This document shows positions 8,239 through 18,100 of a stretch of DNA of 64,000 bases, piece by piece. The position numbers and the translations under genes were made by a program. Every line of letters begins with the position of its first letter. Position 1 is the first letter of the stretch. The notes under the pieces were generated by a model, which searched no databases, was not told where the DNA came from, and worked only from the letters and a program-made list of their open reading frames with translations. Source of the stretch: Mucilaginibacter_A sp964244955 (GTDB taxonomy: Bacteria > Bacteroidota > Bacteroidia > Sphingobacteriales > Sphingobacteriaceae); contig CAXTKQ010000003.1 in assembly GCA_964244955.1 (NCBI GenBank), positions 25,856 through 89,855 on the forward strand, written 5' to 3'.

Positions 8239-8865
8239 ATGATTTTTCAGTTAGATGAACGGCTGATTTTTCCTGATCCGGCTTTGGCAGAAGAGGACGG
8301 ACTATTGGCTGTTGGCGGCGATTTATCAGTAGAAAGATTGGACCTGGCTTACGCAAACGGGATTTTCCCATGGTACAGCAACAAGAAACCAATTTTGTGG
8401 TACGCGCCGCACGAACGCTGCGTTATTTTTCCTGATCGGCTTAAAGTATCAAAAAGTATGCGGCAGGTGTTGCGTTCCGGGAAGTTTACCGTAACTTTTG
8501 ATCAGGATTTTGCGGCCGTTATTGCTGCCTGTGCCAGCGTTTTCCGCGAAGGGCAGCAAGGCACCTGGATCACGAAAGACATGCAAAAAGCCTATCTCGA
8601 ACTGCACAGGCTGGGCAAGGCGCACTCGGTAGAAGTTTGGCAGCAAAACGAACTGGTGGGCGGTTTGTACGGTGTTGCCGTAAACCGCGTTTTTTGTGGC
8701 GAAAGCATGTTTAGCAAAGCAAGCAATGCGTCAAAAACAGCTTTGATAACTTTATGCCGGCAAAAACAGTATGAGCTGATTGACTGCCAAATTCAAAATG
8801 AGCATTTAAAATCTTTAGGCGCAGTTATGATTGGCAGGGAAGAATACCTTAAATACCTGGCATAA
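8239..8865 (+). CDS. aat: Leucyl/phenylalanyl-tRNA--protein transferase
   Basis: 208 residues, normal length. The family signature is complete: FPDPALAEEDGLLAVGGDLS, LDLAYANGIFPWYS, PILWYAPHERCVI, GTWITKDMQKAY, HSVEVWQQNELVGGLYGV and FCGESMFSKASNASKTAL. It transfers Leu or Phe from aminoacyl-tRNA to the N-terminal Arg or Lys of proteins, marking them for ClpS/ClpAP in the N-degron pathway. It is a single gene, convergent with gpx, with a shared terminator between them. Confidence 0.95.
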   Translation: MIFQLDERLIFPDPALAEEDGLLAVGGDLSVERLDLAYANGIFPWYSNKKPILWYAPHERCVIFPDRLKVSKSMRQVLRSGKFTVTFDQDFAAVIAACASVFREGQQGTWITKDMQKAYLELHRLGKAHSVEVWQQNELVGGLYGVAVNRVFCGESMFSKASNASKTALITLCRQKQYELIDCQIQNEHLKSLGAVMIGREEYLKYLA

Positions 8866-8898
8866 AAAAAGCTTCCCCAAATTGGGAAAGCTTTTTTT
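8864..8898. terminator. Bidirectional terminator between aat and gpx
   Basis: AAGCTTCCC and GGGAAAGCTT pair with one bulge around an AAATT loop. A run of A precedes the stem and a run of T follows it, so it can stop transcription from both convergent genes. Confidence 0.85.
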
Positions 8899-8910
8899 AC
8901 CGGTCTTTTT

Positions 8911-9423
8911 TTACAATTGGCTGGTAATTTCTGTTGATAAAGGTTTTACGCTGGAGCGATAACGGTGGATCAGTTTTCCGTTTTCATCAATCAAAAACTT
9001 TTCAAAATTCCATTGGATTTCACCGGTAAAATCAGGGTTTTCGGCAGAAGTCAGGTATTTAAAAAGTGGGCTGATATCATCGCCTTTCACACTTACCTTT
9101 TCGCTCAGCGGAAAAGTTACGCCATAATTTTTCTGGCAAAACTCTTTAATCGCCAAATTGGCGCCCGGTTCCTGTCCGCCAAAATTATTCGCCGGAAAAC
9201 CAACTACCGTAACTTTGTCTTTGTATTGGTCTGCCAGTTTTTGCAGCTCTGCGTACTGAGGTGTGAAACCACATTTAGAAGCCGTGTTTACAATCAGCAG
9301 CTTTTTGCCTTTATAAGCAGCCAGGTTAAAATTTTTACCGTCAATAGTTTTCAGTTTAAAATCATAAATAGAACTTGGCGCGGTAAAAATCAAGGTTAAA
9401 ATAATAGCAATTGATTTGATCAT
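8911..9423 (-). CDS. Glutathione peroxidase-family thiol peroxidase
   Basis: 170 residues with a short hydrophobic N-terminus (about 1-18) that may be a signal peptide, suggesting the periplasm. Catalytic Cys51 is in NTASKCGFTPQY, followed by VVGFPANNFGGQEPG and the WNFEKFLIDENG block with the conserved Trp and Asn. The peroxidatic residue is Cys, not selenocysteine. Enzymes of this type in bacteria usually take electrons from thioredoxin; that is inference. The gene stands alone, convergent with aat. Confidence 0.9.
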   Translation of the reverse strand: MIKSIAIILTLIFTAPSSIYDFKLKTIDGKNFNLAAYKGKKLLIVNTASKCGFTPQYAELQKLADQYKDKVTVVGFPANNFGGQEPGANLAIKEFCQKNYGVTFPLSEKVSVKGDDISPLFKYLTSAENPDFTGEIQWNFEKFLIDENGKLIHRYRSSVKPLSTEITSQL

Positions 9424-9511
9424 TTCTTTAAAATTTAATGCCGTAAAGGTAGTTCATTTCTAATGATCCATAACCAAGAAGCTGTTTTAATTTATGGCAT
9501 AAAATTTTACA

Positions 9512-9607
9512 ATGCTTCTTTTATGCCTATAAAATTGGTGTGCCCGGCTATTTTACTGTTACAAAAACCACAAAAAAGCAATGATTTTTATGTGCTAAAA
9601 GAAGTAT
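9512..9607. repeat. Two dispersed-motif copies in the 204-base gpx-ybeY gap
   Basis: A full-length copy runs from ATGCTTCTTTTA (9512-9523) through TATAAAATTGGTG (to 9540). A second copy in the opposite orientation, TAAAAGAAGTAT, is at 9596-9607. They face each other about 70 bases apart. Nothing else is recognisable in this gap apart from the probable promoter region of gpx. Confidence 0.8.
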
Positions 9608-9627
9608 GGCAAATATGTTTAACAAAT

Positions 9628-10059
9628 TTAAACAGGCCCTAAGCTGCTTAGATAAAAGTTTTCTTTGCTGCGCATGGTTTTAACATCTTTGGCAGATTTG
9701 TCTTTGTAGCCCGCCAAATGCAGCACGCCATGGATCATTACGCGGTGAAGTTCCTGCAAAAAAGGAGTTTGGAAGGACAGTGCGTTTTCGGCTGCCCTTT
9801 CTACCGATATAAAAATATCGCTTACGATTTCTTCTGCTGTTTCAGAATTATCAAAAGTGATGATGTCGGTATAAGTATCGTGCTGTAAATATTCCTGATT
9901 GATTTTCAGGAGATAAGCATCGTTGCAAAAAATAAAATTGATTTCTTTTAAAATGCGTTTTTCGGCAAGCAGTGTTTGCTCAACCCAAGTACGGAGGCGT
10001 TTTTTGTTTTTTAACTTGAAATCGGTTTCCTCTGCAAAAAAATTAATTTTGGCAGGCAT
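9628..10059 (-). CDS. ybeY: Endoribonuclease YbeY (16S rRNA maturation)
   Basis: 143 residues, normal length. The UPF0054 signature is present: YTDIITFDNSE, DIFISVERA and the zinc motif HGVLHLAGYKDK with H110 and H114. The usual third ligand in GYDH is replaced by Lys-Asp-Lys, a variant I believe is common in Bacteroidota. YbeY takes part in 16S rRNA 3' end maturation and ribosome quality control. It starts two bases after the upstream RsbW-like gene ends, so it is co-transcribed with that gene and the large coiled-coil gene. Confidence 0.92.
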   Translation of the reverse strand: MPAKINFFAEETDFKLKNKKRLRTWVEQTLLAEKRILKEINFIFCNDAYLLKINQEYLQHDTYTDIITFDNSETAEEIVSDIFISVERAAENALSFQTPFLQELHRVMIHGVLHLAGYKDKSAKDVKTMRSKENFYLSSLGPV

Positions 10060-10061
10060 TC

Positions 10062-10493
10062 CTACAATTTAAAGTGCAGTTCTACTTCGTTTCCGCGGGC
10101 ATTAAAAATAAACTGGTCGGCCAAATGTTTGATGATAAAAACACCGCGGCCGGTTTCCTTTTCTAAATTTTCGGGAGTAGTGGGATCGGGAATATTGTTG
10201 TAATCAAACCCCGGGCCTTCATCGGCAACCGTCCAAATAATTTTTTTATGGTCGTTAACTTCTGCGTTGATATAAACGGTTTTGTTTGCGTCTGATTGGT
10301 TGCCGTGCACAATCGCATTGATCAACGCTTCGTTTAAGCAAGTCATCATATTGGCAAAAGTATCTTCACTAACTTGGTAGCGTTCTGATATTTCTTCAAC
10401 CAAACTTTCCAAACGAGGTATGCTCTCCATTGTTGAAGGAAGCTGAAGCGTATATAATTCGCCGTCTGATACTTTTACTGGCTGCACCATCAT
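10062..10493 (-). CDS. RsbW-like histidine-kinase-fold ATPase (anti-sigma factor type)
   Basis: 143 residues of the HATPase_c fold: NEALINAIVHGN (N box), DEGPGFDY (G1 box) and GRGVFIIKHLADQ (G2 box). Proteins of this size with only this domain are usually anti-sigma factor kinases of the SpoIIAB/RsbW type. No anti-anti-sigma or sigma gene is adjacent, so the partner is unknown. The ATG overlaps the stop of the upstream 1109-residue gene by one base (TAATG), which implies coupled translation. The second Met codon is equally possible as start. Confidence 0.8.
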   Translation of the reverse strand: MMVQPVKVSDGELYTLQLPSTMESIPRLESLVEEISERYQVSEDTFANMMTCLNEALINAIVHGNQSDANKTVYINAEVNDHKKIIWTVADEGPGFDYNNIPDPTTPENLEKETGRGVFIIKHLADQFIFNARGNEVELHFKL

Positions 10494-13400
10494 TATTTGC
10501 GGTTAATTTCGTTAAAGTAAGTCTTTATTTTCGATTTGTAAAACAGATTTACATCCGGGGGTATCGTAATAAGCTGTTCTGTTTGCTTATTTTTTATTTG
10601 CTGATAGCTTTGCAAGGCTTTTTGATAGCCTGGGGCCATGTTCTTTGCAGCCTGGCTCTCCCTTTTCTGATCTTGCTCCCGTTCCTGTTCTGCTTTTTCA
10701 GCTTCTAATAACCGCGTTTGTATTTTCTGTTGCCTGATTAACGTCTCACTTTCAATTTTCTTATTTACGAGATCTCTTTCAGTTTGTTCCATTTGTTTCG
10801 AAATCTCGCCAAGATTACCCAACCCGTTTTTTCCGTCTTTGTTTTCTTGCTGGTTAATGTTTTGCAATGCCCTGCGGATCATTTCCTGCTGGCGCGCCAT
10901 TTTGGCCATTTGCTCGCTCATGCCATTTTTTGGCTGGCCTTGCCCTTGCTGGCCTTGTTGCTGCATTTGCTGGCGTGCTTTCTGCATGTTTTTGTTCAGT
11001 TCCTGCTGCATCTGGCTCAATTGCTGCATTGAAGGCTGCTTTTTTTTGCCGTTGCCGGGCTTGGCGTTTTTCATTGCGTTTTGTAGTTGGTCCAGCACTT
11101 CGTTCAGCATCAAAGCCAAATTGTTCATCGAAGTCATGGCAAATTGCTGGCTTCTGTTGGCTTCTGCCGTACGCCGTTCGCCTAAATTAGCAATCGCCTG
11201 GTCAATATTGCTGTTGATGGCCGTTATTTCTTTGTTCACCGTGGCTTCAATTTGGGGCACGCGCTTGCTCAAAGCAAATAGACTGTCTTCAACGGTTTTT
11301 AAATTATCTTTTATGTTTTGCTGGTTCTGGGTTTGGTTCACGTAATCCGGGTCACTAGCATTTAATTGTTTAAACGTTTGCATCACTTTTTCCTGGCTGA
11401 AAGAACTGGTAACCAAATTTTTTAAGATTGACCGCAACTGCTGCGCGTTTACCTGCGTCTCTTTTTCTTCGCCCTGCTGCTGCATCTGCTTCATTTTGGC
11501 GCTCATTTTTTGCATCTGGCTTGCCGCCTGCTTTTGCGCTTGCGAAGCTTTTTGCCTTTCGTTTTTGCTTAGGTTTTCTTCGCTTTTGTCCATCTGCTGC
11601 TCCGCTTCCTGTTGTTCGGCTTTGGGCGTTTCAAAATCATTTTTGTTTTCCAAAGCTTCGTTTTTTTGCTCCAAATCTTTCAACGATTTTTTCAGGTCTT
11701 CAAAATCTTTTTTGATCGCCTGTTGCTCTTGTTTCAAATGCTCGGCCTGTTGCTGTTTTTGCGCACTCTTTTCGGCCAAAGCCTGCTCTTTTTCGGCCAG
11801 CTTGTCCAACTGGTTGATGTTTTCGTTCAGCTTTTGGTCAAACTCCAGTTTTTTGTACAGCTCCAGCATCCGGTCCAATTCTTTTTCCAAAGATTTATTG
11901 TCCATCTGCATCTTCGAAATATCTTCGCGTGCATCGTCTTTTTGGTTTTGCTGCAGCATTTTTTCCAGGTTTTTCAGCAGATCCTTGGTTTTCTCGTCCA
12001 ATACGTTCTTAAACAAATCGTTGATCTGCTTTTGCTTTTCCAAAATTTCCTGGTTTTGCTGTTTGGTTTCCTGGCGGTTGTACAGGTTTTTCTCGTTTTC
12101 CTGTTGCATATCCTTTACCATTTCTTCCAGTTCGCGGCGTTTTTGCAGCAAATCTTCCACCTGCTTTTTCTCGTCAAAAGAAAGCGTTTTTTTATCCAGC
12201 AATAAACGGTTCAATTTCTGTGCATCGCGTTCTACTTGTGCCGACAATTTGATGGCTGATTGCATTTTGTTTTTTACTGATTGCGTGCCGGCATCCAAAG
12301 TTTTGTTTTGCTCGGTTTCCGTTGGGATGCGTAAAGTTTGTTCCGGTGTCCGGCTGTGTTTTGCACCGTTTACGCCATCGTTATCGGCCACATCAAAATA
12401 ATAACTGATTTCATCGCCCGGGTTTAACGATGCTTCTTTTAGCGACCAAAAATAGAAGAAGGTTGATGACGTTTGGTGCAAATCAGCCTTTACCGGCAAA
12501 CTGTAGGTTTTGTTTTTTTGCGGAGAAGAAGGGTTTCGCACGGAATAATGAAAAGTTAAAGATGAAAACCCGTAATCGTCCTGGATTTTTCCGTTAAAAT
12601 AAAGTGCTTTGGAACTGACCGAATCCGCTTTTTGCTCCACAGAAATTACGGGCGGCAAATCCGGAATAATGGAAATCCGGTAAGCGGCAGAATCCGCAGA
12701 AGAAACAAAATTATTGATGGGTTTTACCGAATAAAAACCGGATTTGAGCAACCGTTCCTGGTGTTGAAAAACATTGTTGCCCGAAGTAATTAAAACCTTT
12801 TTTTGGTTGAGGGAAAACCGGACTTCACTTGCGTTTTCGGTATGCAATTCCCATTCAACCGTCGTCCCTTCGGGCAAAGTTAAATCGCCGGCATTGTTCA
12901 CGTTTTCTGCGGATTTATGCAGGTACGAAGGATAAACCAAACGCGCATCCAAATGCAGCAGCGAGGGCTTTGGATTTACTTTGATTTCAAATTCCTGCAA
13001 AGAAAAATCGCCGCCGGTTAAACGGAAACGGATATTTTGCTGGATGTTGGAAAAAGTATGGTAAAAAGAGCTTAGGTTTTCTTTGTCCAGCTTGAAACTG
13101 TTTTTGCCGGTTTCGAGATAAACGCTTTCCGGGAATTCGTTTCCGGTAAGTTTTAAGCCCAGTTTCAAATCCTCGCCCTGAACCACCGAAAGCGATTTGT
13201 TTAAAATATGCCAGTTGAAAGGAGCTTTCGGCGCAAAGTATTGATCGTGTTTGATAATGCGTTCCGTTCCGTCGTGAATGATGGAAGGCGCCACAAAAGC
13301 AACCGTGATAATCAAAACCAGCGGGATCAAAACCCATTTTAAAAAGCGTTTATTCTCATTGATTTTTACGGCAGCCGAAAAAGTAACCGGTTTTAATTCG

Positions 13401-13822
13401 GCAATTTTTTGGTTGATGCTGGCCTCGATCAGTGATTTTCGTTCCGGGTTTTGGTCGGCAATTTTTTTAAGCTGCAATGTGTTCAGCAATTTGTCTTGCA
13501 CGTTTTGAAAGTAGCGGCCGATAATTTCTGCGGCCTGATCGTGCGAAATCATTTTCCCCAAACGAAAATAGGCCAGCAAAGGCGGCGCAACTAGCCAGCC
13601 AAAAAGCGAAAGGTTGAGCAGGATAAACGCGTAAAAAATAATGGAACGGAAAGTGGTGTTGAAATGGCCGTAATATTCGGAAAAAGTAATGACGAGGTAA
13701 CTGAAAAACAAAGCCGCGCCCAAAAAGATCATCCCGCGAAGCAACTTGTTTAAGTAATACTTCCGGATGAACTCATCCATTTTGCCAATCAATAAATCGT
13801 AATTGCTGCCGTTCTGCATCAT
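10493..13822 (-). CDS. DUF4175-type membrane protein with long Gln/Lys-rich coiled coil
   Basis: 1109 residues. Transmembrane segments lie near 30-50 and 62-85, and a third near 163-183; a periplasmic beta-rich part follows (about 200-500). From about 520 to 1070 the chain is almost entirely Gln, Glu, Lys and Met heptad-like helix, for example QQMQQQGQQGQGQ near 960. Relatives in Bacteroidota are annotated DUF4175; function unknown. The stop overlaps the start of the RsbW-like gene. The Gln-rich coding strand explains the long open frames on the other strand, which are not genes. Confidence 0.8.
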   Translation of the reverse strand: MMQNGSNYDLLIGKMDEFIRKYYLNKLLRGMIFLGAALFFSYLVITFSEYYGHFNTTFRSIIFYAFILLNLSLFGWLVAPPLLAYFRLGKMISHDQAAEIIGRYFQNVQDKLLNTLQLKKIADQNPERKSLIEASINQKIAELKPVTFSAAVKINENKRFLKWVLIPLVLIITVAFVAPSIIHDGTERIIKHDQYFAPKAPFNWHILNKSLSVVQGEDLKLGLKLTGNEFPESVYLETGKNSFKLDKENLSSFYHTFSNIQQNIRFRLTGGDFSLQEFEIKVNPKPSLLHLDARLVYPSYLHKSAENVNNAGDLTLPEGTTVEWELHTENASEVRFSLNQKKVLITSGNNVFQHQERLLKSGFYSVKPINNFVSSADSAAYRISIIPDLPPVISVEQKADSVSSKALYFNGKIQDDYGFSSLTFHYSVRNPSSPQKNKTYSLPVKADLHQTSSTFFYFWSLKEASLNPGDEISYYFDVADNDGVNGAKHSRTPEQTLRIPTETEQNKTLDAGTQSVKNKMQSAIKLSAQVERDAQKLNRLLLDKKTLSFDEKKQVEDLLQKRRELEEMVKDMQQENEKNLYNRQETKQQNQEILEKQKQINDLFKNVLDEKTKDLLKNLEKMLQQNQKDDAREDISKMQMDNKSLEKELDRMLELYKKLEFDQKLNENINQLDKLAEKEQALAEKSAQKQQQAEHLKQEQQAIKKDFEDLKKSLKDLEQKNEALENKNDFETPKAEQQEAEQQMDKSEENLSKNERQKASQAQKQAASQMQKMSAKMKQMQQQGEEKETQVNAQQLRSILKNLVTSSFSQEKVMQTFKQLNASDPDYVNQTQNQQNIKDNLKTVEDSLFALSKRVPQIEATVNKEITAINSNIDQAIANLGERRTAEANRSQQFAMTSMNNLALMLNEVLDQLQNAMKNAKPGNGKKKQPSMQQLSQMQQELNKNMQKARQQMQQQGQQGQGQPKNGMSEQMAKMARQQEMIRRALQNINQQENKDGKNGLGNLGEISKQMEQTERDLVNKKIESETLIRQQKIQTRLLEAEKAEQEREQDQKRESQAAKNMAPGYQKALQSYQQIKNKQTEQLITIPPDVNLFYKSKIKTYFNEINRK

Positions 13823-13881
13823 AATTCAACTCAAAAATAAAAATAATAAGTCAATTGAAAAGCGTGGAACACGGATTAATA

Positions 13882-13909
13882 ATGCTTCTTTTAGGGCATA
13901 AAAATCAAT
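13882..13909. repeat. Dispersed-motif copy in a 293-base divergent intergenic region
   Basis: ATGCTTCTTTTA (13882-13893) followed by GGGCATAAAAATCAATG. The rest of 13823-14115 is AT-rich, presumably holds divergent promoters for the flanking genes, and shows no further recognisable structure. Confidence 0.75.
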
Positions 13910-14115
13910 GAAGTTCTGGCTATTTTGAAACTTTGAAGAAAACAAAAACGTACTTAAAGCCCGGAAAACAATATTTGATGTTGGATTTAAATATATTTTA
14001 TACCTTAGTTAACCAATTGTTTTTTAAGCCGTTCCTTTTTCATTGAATATAAGCAAGTTCAAAAACCGTGTTAAAAACCCTCGCTTTTAAGCATATTTAA
14101 CAAAAATTAAGGCTA

Positions 14116-14979
14116 ATGGCAAAACCTGTACATTGTAAAACCCTGCTTGGGCACCATAACCTTGATTTTTCGATTGAATGTTTGCAAAGCTTTTTGCGGC
14201 ACTCGTGCGACGAAATTTTTTTGGAGGTTTTTGAAGACGGCTCGATTACCGATGCCGATGAAGCGCAATTGTTATCAAGCCTGAAAAACAGCACCGTCAT
14301 TAGAAAAAAGGAACGCGATGAAAAGCTGGAAACGGTTTTGGCCGACTTTCCTGCCTGCCAAAACTACCGCAACAGCACCAACTTTTCGCAAAAGCTGTTT
14401 GATATTATGCTGCACGATGAGCGCGACGTGCTGTACATTGACAGTGATATTTATTTCCTGAAAAAGTTTGTGCTGCCCAAGCTGGACGAAATGCCGGTTT
14501 TTATGGCCGACAACCAAAATGCTTATTCTTTTACCCCGGTTGACCTGTTAAAAATCAATATTCCGGTTTTCCCGAACGTAAATACGGGCTTCTTTTACTT
14601 CCCCAAAAACCTGTTCGATTTGGCTTTTATTGAAGATTTATTGAACGATCCGGTCATCATCAAATGTTTTGGTAAACTTCCTAATTGGTCCGAACAAACC
14701 ATTTGGAGTTTTTTGGCGGCCAAAAGCCGGAGCATTTGCTTTTTTGATGCAGGCCAAATTGTAATGGCCGGGTTTGTCTATAACATCCAGCCGGAAACAT
14801 TGGCCATGCATTTGGTTTTTTATTTCAGGACATACATTAAAAGGCTGCGTTTGATTCCGGTTGCAGATGCTGAACCTTGTTCGGCCATCAAATTAACTTC
14901 CCATTCTGCTTATCTCAACAAAGTGGATTTTGCCTTGGAAAAGCTGAAGCGGAAAATGAAACTGCTGTATAATAAATAA
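14116..14979 (+). CDS. Putative GT-A type glycosyltransferase
   Basis: 287 residues, cytoplasmic or membrane-peripheral. The segment RDVLYIDSDIYFLKKF (around residue 112-127) has the D-x-D metal and nucleotide-sugar motif preceded by a hydrophobic strand, as in GT-A glycosyltransferases. FPNVNTGFFYFPKNLF around 153-168 and SEQTIWSFLAA near 195-205 match the later acceptor-side blocks of GT8-like enzymes. Donor and acceptor cannot be told. It stands alone, with three dispersed-motif copies behind it. Confidence 0.65.
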   Translation: MAKPVHCKTLLGHHNLDFSIECLQSFLRHSCDEIFLEVFEDGSITDADEAQLLSSLKNSTVIRKKERDEKLETVLADFPACQNYRNSTNFSQKLFDIMLHDERDVLYIDSDIYFLKKFVLPKLDEMPVFMADNQNAYSFTPVDLLKINIPVFPNVNTGFFYFPKNLFDLAFIEDLLNDPVIIKCFGKLPNWSEQTIWSFLAAKSRSICFFDAGQIVMAGFVYNIQPETLAMHLVFYFRTYIKRLRLIPVADAEPCSAIKLTSHSAYLNKVDFALEKLKRKMKLLYNK

Positions 14980-14983
14980 GCGG

Positions 14984-15171
14984 ATGCTTCTTTTATGCCA
15001 TAAAAATTGGTGTCAGTCAGGGTTTTGTTTTTGCTGATAAAACCTTTCCCGTTACAAAATCCCAATACTTCTTTTATCGGTATATTTTTCACAACAATTT
15101 TACAAACACCGCATCTTAAAAAAACTATCTTGAAGGCTTTTAAACAGAATTATATTTTGATACTTCTTTTA
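14984..15171. repeat. Three dispersed-motif copies before the tricorn-like gene
   Basis: All in one orientation: ATGCTTCTTTTA at 14984-14995 with a perfect second half TAAAAATTGGTG ending at 15011; ATACTTCTTTTA at 15065-15076; ATACTTCTTTTA at 15160-15171. The last base of the third copy is the A of the start codon of the next gene. No other gene is visible between 14980 and 15170. Confidence 0.85.
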
Positions 15172-18100
15172 TGCCTAAAAATTTATCCATCCTTTGCTTT
15201 GCTTTCTTTTTAGCGATAACTCAGGCTGCTTTTGCACAACAGACCGAAAAAACCATTGCCGGCATTCCTTATTATTCTGATCCTGCCATTTCTCCGGATG
15301 GAAGCGAAATCGCCTTTACTTCCGGCGGCGATATCTGGACCGTTCCGGCTGCTGGCGGCGAAGCACATTTGCTGATTTCTGATCCGGCTTATGATTCGCG
15401 CCCGGTTTACTCTCCGGATGGAAAATACCTCGCTTTTAATTCTACCCGCACCGGGAACGGCGATATCTATAGCTTCAACCTAAAAAACAATGAATTAAAA
15501 CAGCTGACTTTTGATGACGGCAACGATGGTTTGAGCGCCTGGTCGCCGGATGGAAAGTACGTTTATTTCTCGACCTCCAGCCATGATATTTCTGGTATGA
15601 ACGATATTTACCGGGTAAAAACAGCAGGCGGAACGCCGATGCCGGTAAGCGAAAATCGCTATCAGAACGAATTTTTTGCCATGCCTTCGCCAGACGGAAA
15701 AACACTGGCTTTAAATGCCCGCGGCATCGCTGCGCAGCAATGGTGGCGCAAGGGCAGCAGCCATTTAGACCAATCCGAAATTTGGCTGATGAAGGATGGC
15801 AAAACCAATTCGTACCAAAAAATAACTGCAGGCGGTGCCAAAGAGTTGTGGCCAATGTGGGGCAAAGATGGTGCTTCCGTTTATTACGTTTCTGATCGTG
15901 GCGGCGCACAAAATTTATGGGTAAAAACAGTATCGGGCACACCAAAAAAGCTAACTAATTTTACCAAAGGCCGCGTGCTTTGGCCAACAATTGCCCAAAA
16001 CGGAAAAACGATTGTTTTTGAGCGCGATTTTAAAATCTGGAAATATGATGTTGCTTCGGCAAAAACTTCGGAAGTAAATATCGTTCGCCGTGGTTCGCCT
16101 GCCGGACCGGGAACAGAACATCAGAAATTAACCACACAATTTCGCGGACTGCAACTTTCGCCGGACGGCAAAAAAGTAGCTTTTGTGGCACATGGCGATG
16201 TTTTTGTGGCTTCGGCAAAAGAAGGCGGCGATGCCCTGCGCGTTACACAAACCGGCGCAAACGAATCGCAATTGCAGTGGTCGCCGGGCAGCAACACGCT
16301 GGTTTATGTTTCTGACCGGGACGATGCCGCGCATTTGTATCAGTATAATTTTATCACCGCAAAAGAAGTACGGCTGACGAACGGTGACGAAGACGATACC
16401 GCGCCAATTTTTTCTCCCGATGGAAAAATGCTGGCTTTTGTACGCAACAGCAAAGAGCTGCGGGTTTTAAACCTGCAAACGCATCAGGAAAAAGTAGTGG
16501 CGAAAGGTTATCTCGGCCGGCCGCCTTTCACTTCAACCGGTGGTATTTCATGGTCGCCGGATGGAAGTTGGCTGGCTTACGGTGCTTACGGTGCCAAAAC
16601 TTTTTACAATGTTTATGTGGTTCCGGTTGCCGGAGGCGAATCCAAAGCCGTCAGTTTTTTGGCCAATACTTTTGGCGGTGATGTAAACTGGAGCGCCGAT
16701 GGAAAATACATTTTGTTCAACACCAGCCAGCGCACCGAAAACGGAAATGTGGCACGGATTGATTTGGTGCCGCAACGGCCGCGTTTCCGCGAAGACCAGT
16801 TTCAGCAGATGTTTGTAGATGAGGATACGTCGCCTTCCAGTCCGGTTAATCCTGCAACTTCCAAACCTTCCACCGAAAAGAAACCAACAGCGATTGATTC
16901 CATCAACAAAACACCGGTAAAAACAGCACGGCCAGCCGCAGGAAGCGTAAAAATAGTATTGGAAGGCATCCGCCAAAGGCTAAATTTATTGCCGCTTGGC
17001 GTGGACGTGAACGATTTGAAAATGAGCAAAGACGGAAAAACGATTTTGGTTATGGCTGCAACGGCCGGGCAGTCCAACTTGTACACGTATTCTTTGGATG
17101 AACTGGCAACAGAACCGGCTGTGTTAAAACAGATCACGTCTACACGGGCGCCAAAAGCAGATGCACAGTTTTCGGCAGATGGAAAAGACCTGTTTTATCT
17201 GGAGCAAGGCAAAATTCAATCCGTTCCAATTGATACAAAAACAGCAAAACCGTTGGCCGTAACGGCAGAAACCGACATTGATTTCAACAAAGAAAAAACA
17301 GAAATTTTTAAGCAAGCTTGGGAAGCGCAAAACAAAGGTTTTTACGATGAAAAATTCCACGGAACAAATTGGAACGATGTCCGCCACGCGTATGCGCCTT
17401 TGGCTGCCGGCGCAACTACACCGGATGAATTGCGCCGCTTGTTAAGTTTGATGGTGGGCGAACTGAACGCTTCTCATTCGGGCATTTCGGGTGCTACGCC
17501 TTTGCAAACCAGTACCGGGCGTTTGGGTTTGCGTTTTGATCCCGAGGTTTACGAAAACAGCGGCAAGTTTAAAATAACCGAAGTGTTATCATTAAGTGCG
17601 GCGGATTTGGCGGGAAATATCCACGTTGGCGATTACCTGACTGCGATAGATGATCGGCCAATAAAACCGACCGATAACTTAGATCAGATGCTCGATAATA
17701 AAATTAACCGACGTGTTAGTTTAACCATCGGTTCCGGTGCTGATACGCATAAAGTAACCGTTCGTCCGGTTAGTTTGGCTACCGAAAAAGGCTTGCTGTA
17801 CAAACAATGGGTGCAGCAGCAGCGCAATTATGTCAACAAAATCAGCAACGGGCGTTTGGGTTACGCGCATTTGTTTGATATGTCGGAGCAGTCTTTAAAC
17901 CAGTTTTATTTGGATTTGGATGCCGAAAACCAATCCAAAGACGGTGTTATTGTGGATGTGCGCAACAACAATGGCGGTTTTGTAAATGCCTATGCGCTGG
18001 ATGTCCTCACCCGAAAACCCTACTTAACGATGACTGGCCGAGGAATGCCCGCCGGGCCGGCACGGACGCAATTGGGGCAACGGACACTAGAACTGCCAAC

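Noticed and set aside
10784..12401. Several long plus-strand open frames rich in Phe, Cys and Leu
   Set aside because: They are the complement of the Gln/Lys-rich coiled-coil gene on the minus strand; the repetitive composition removes stops. No family similarity, no start signals.
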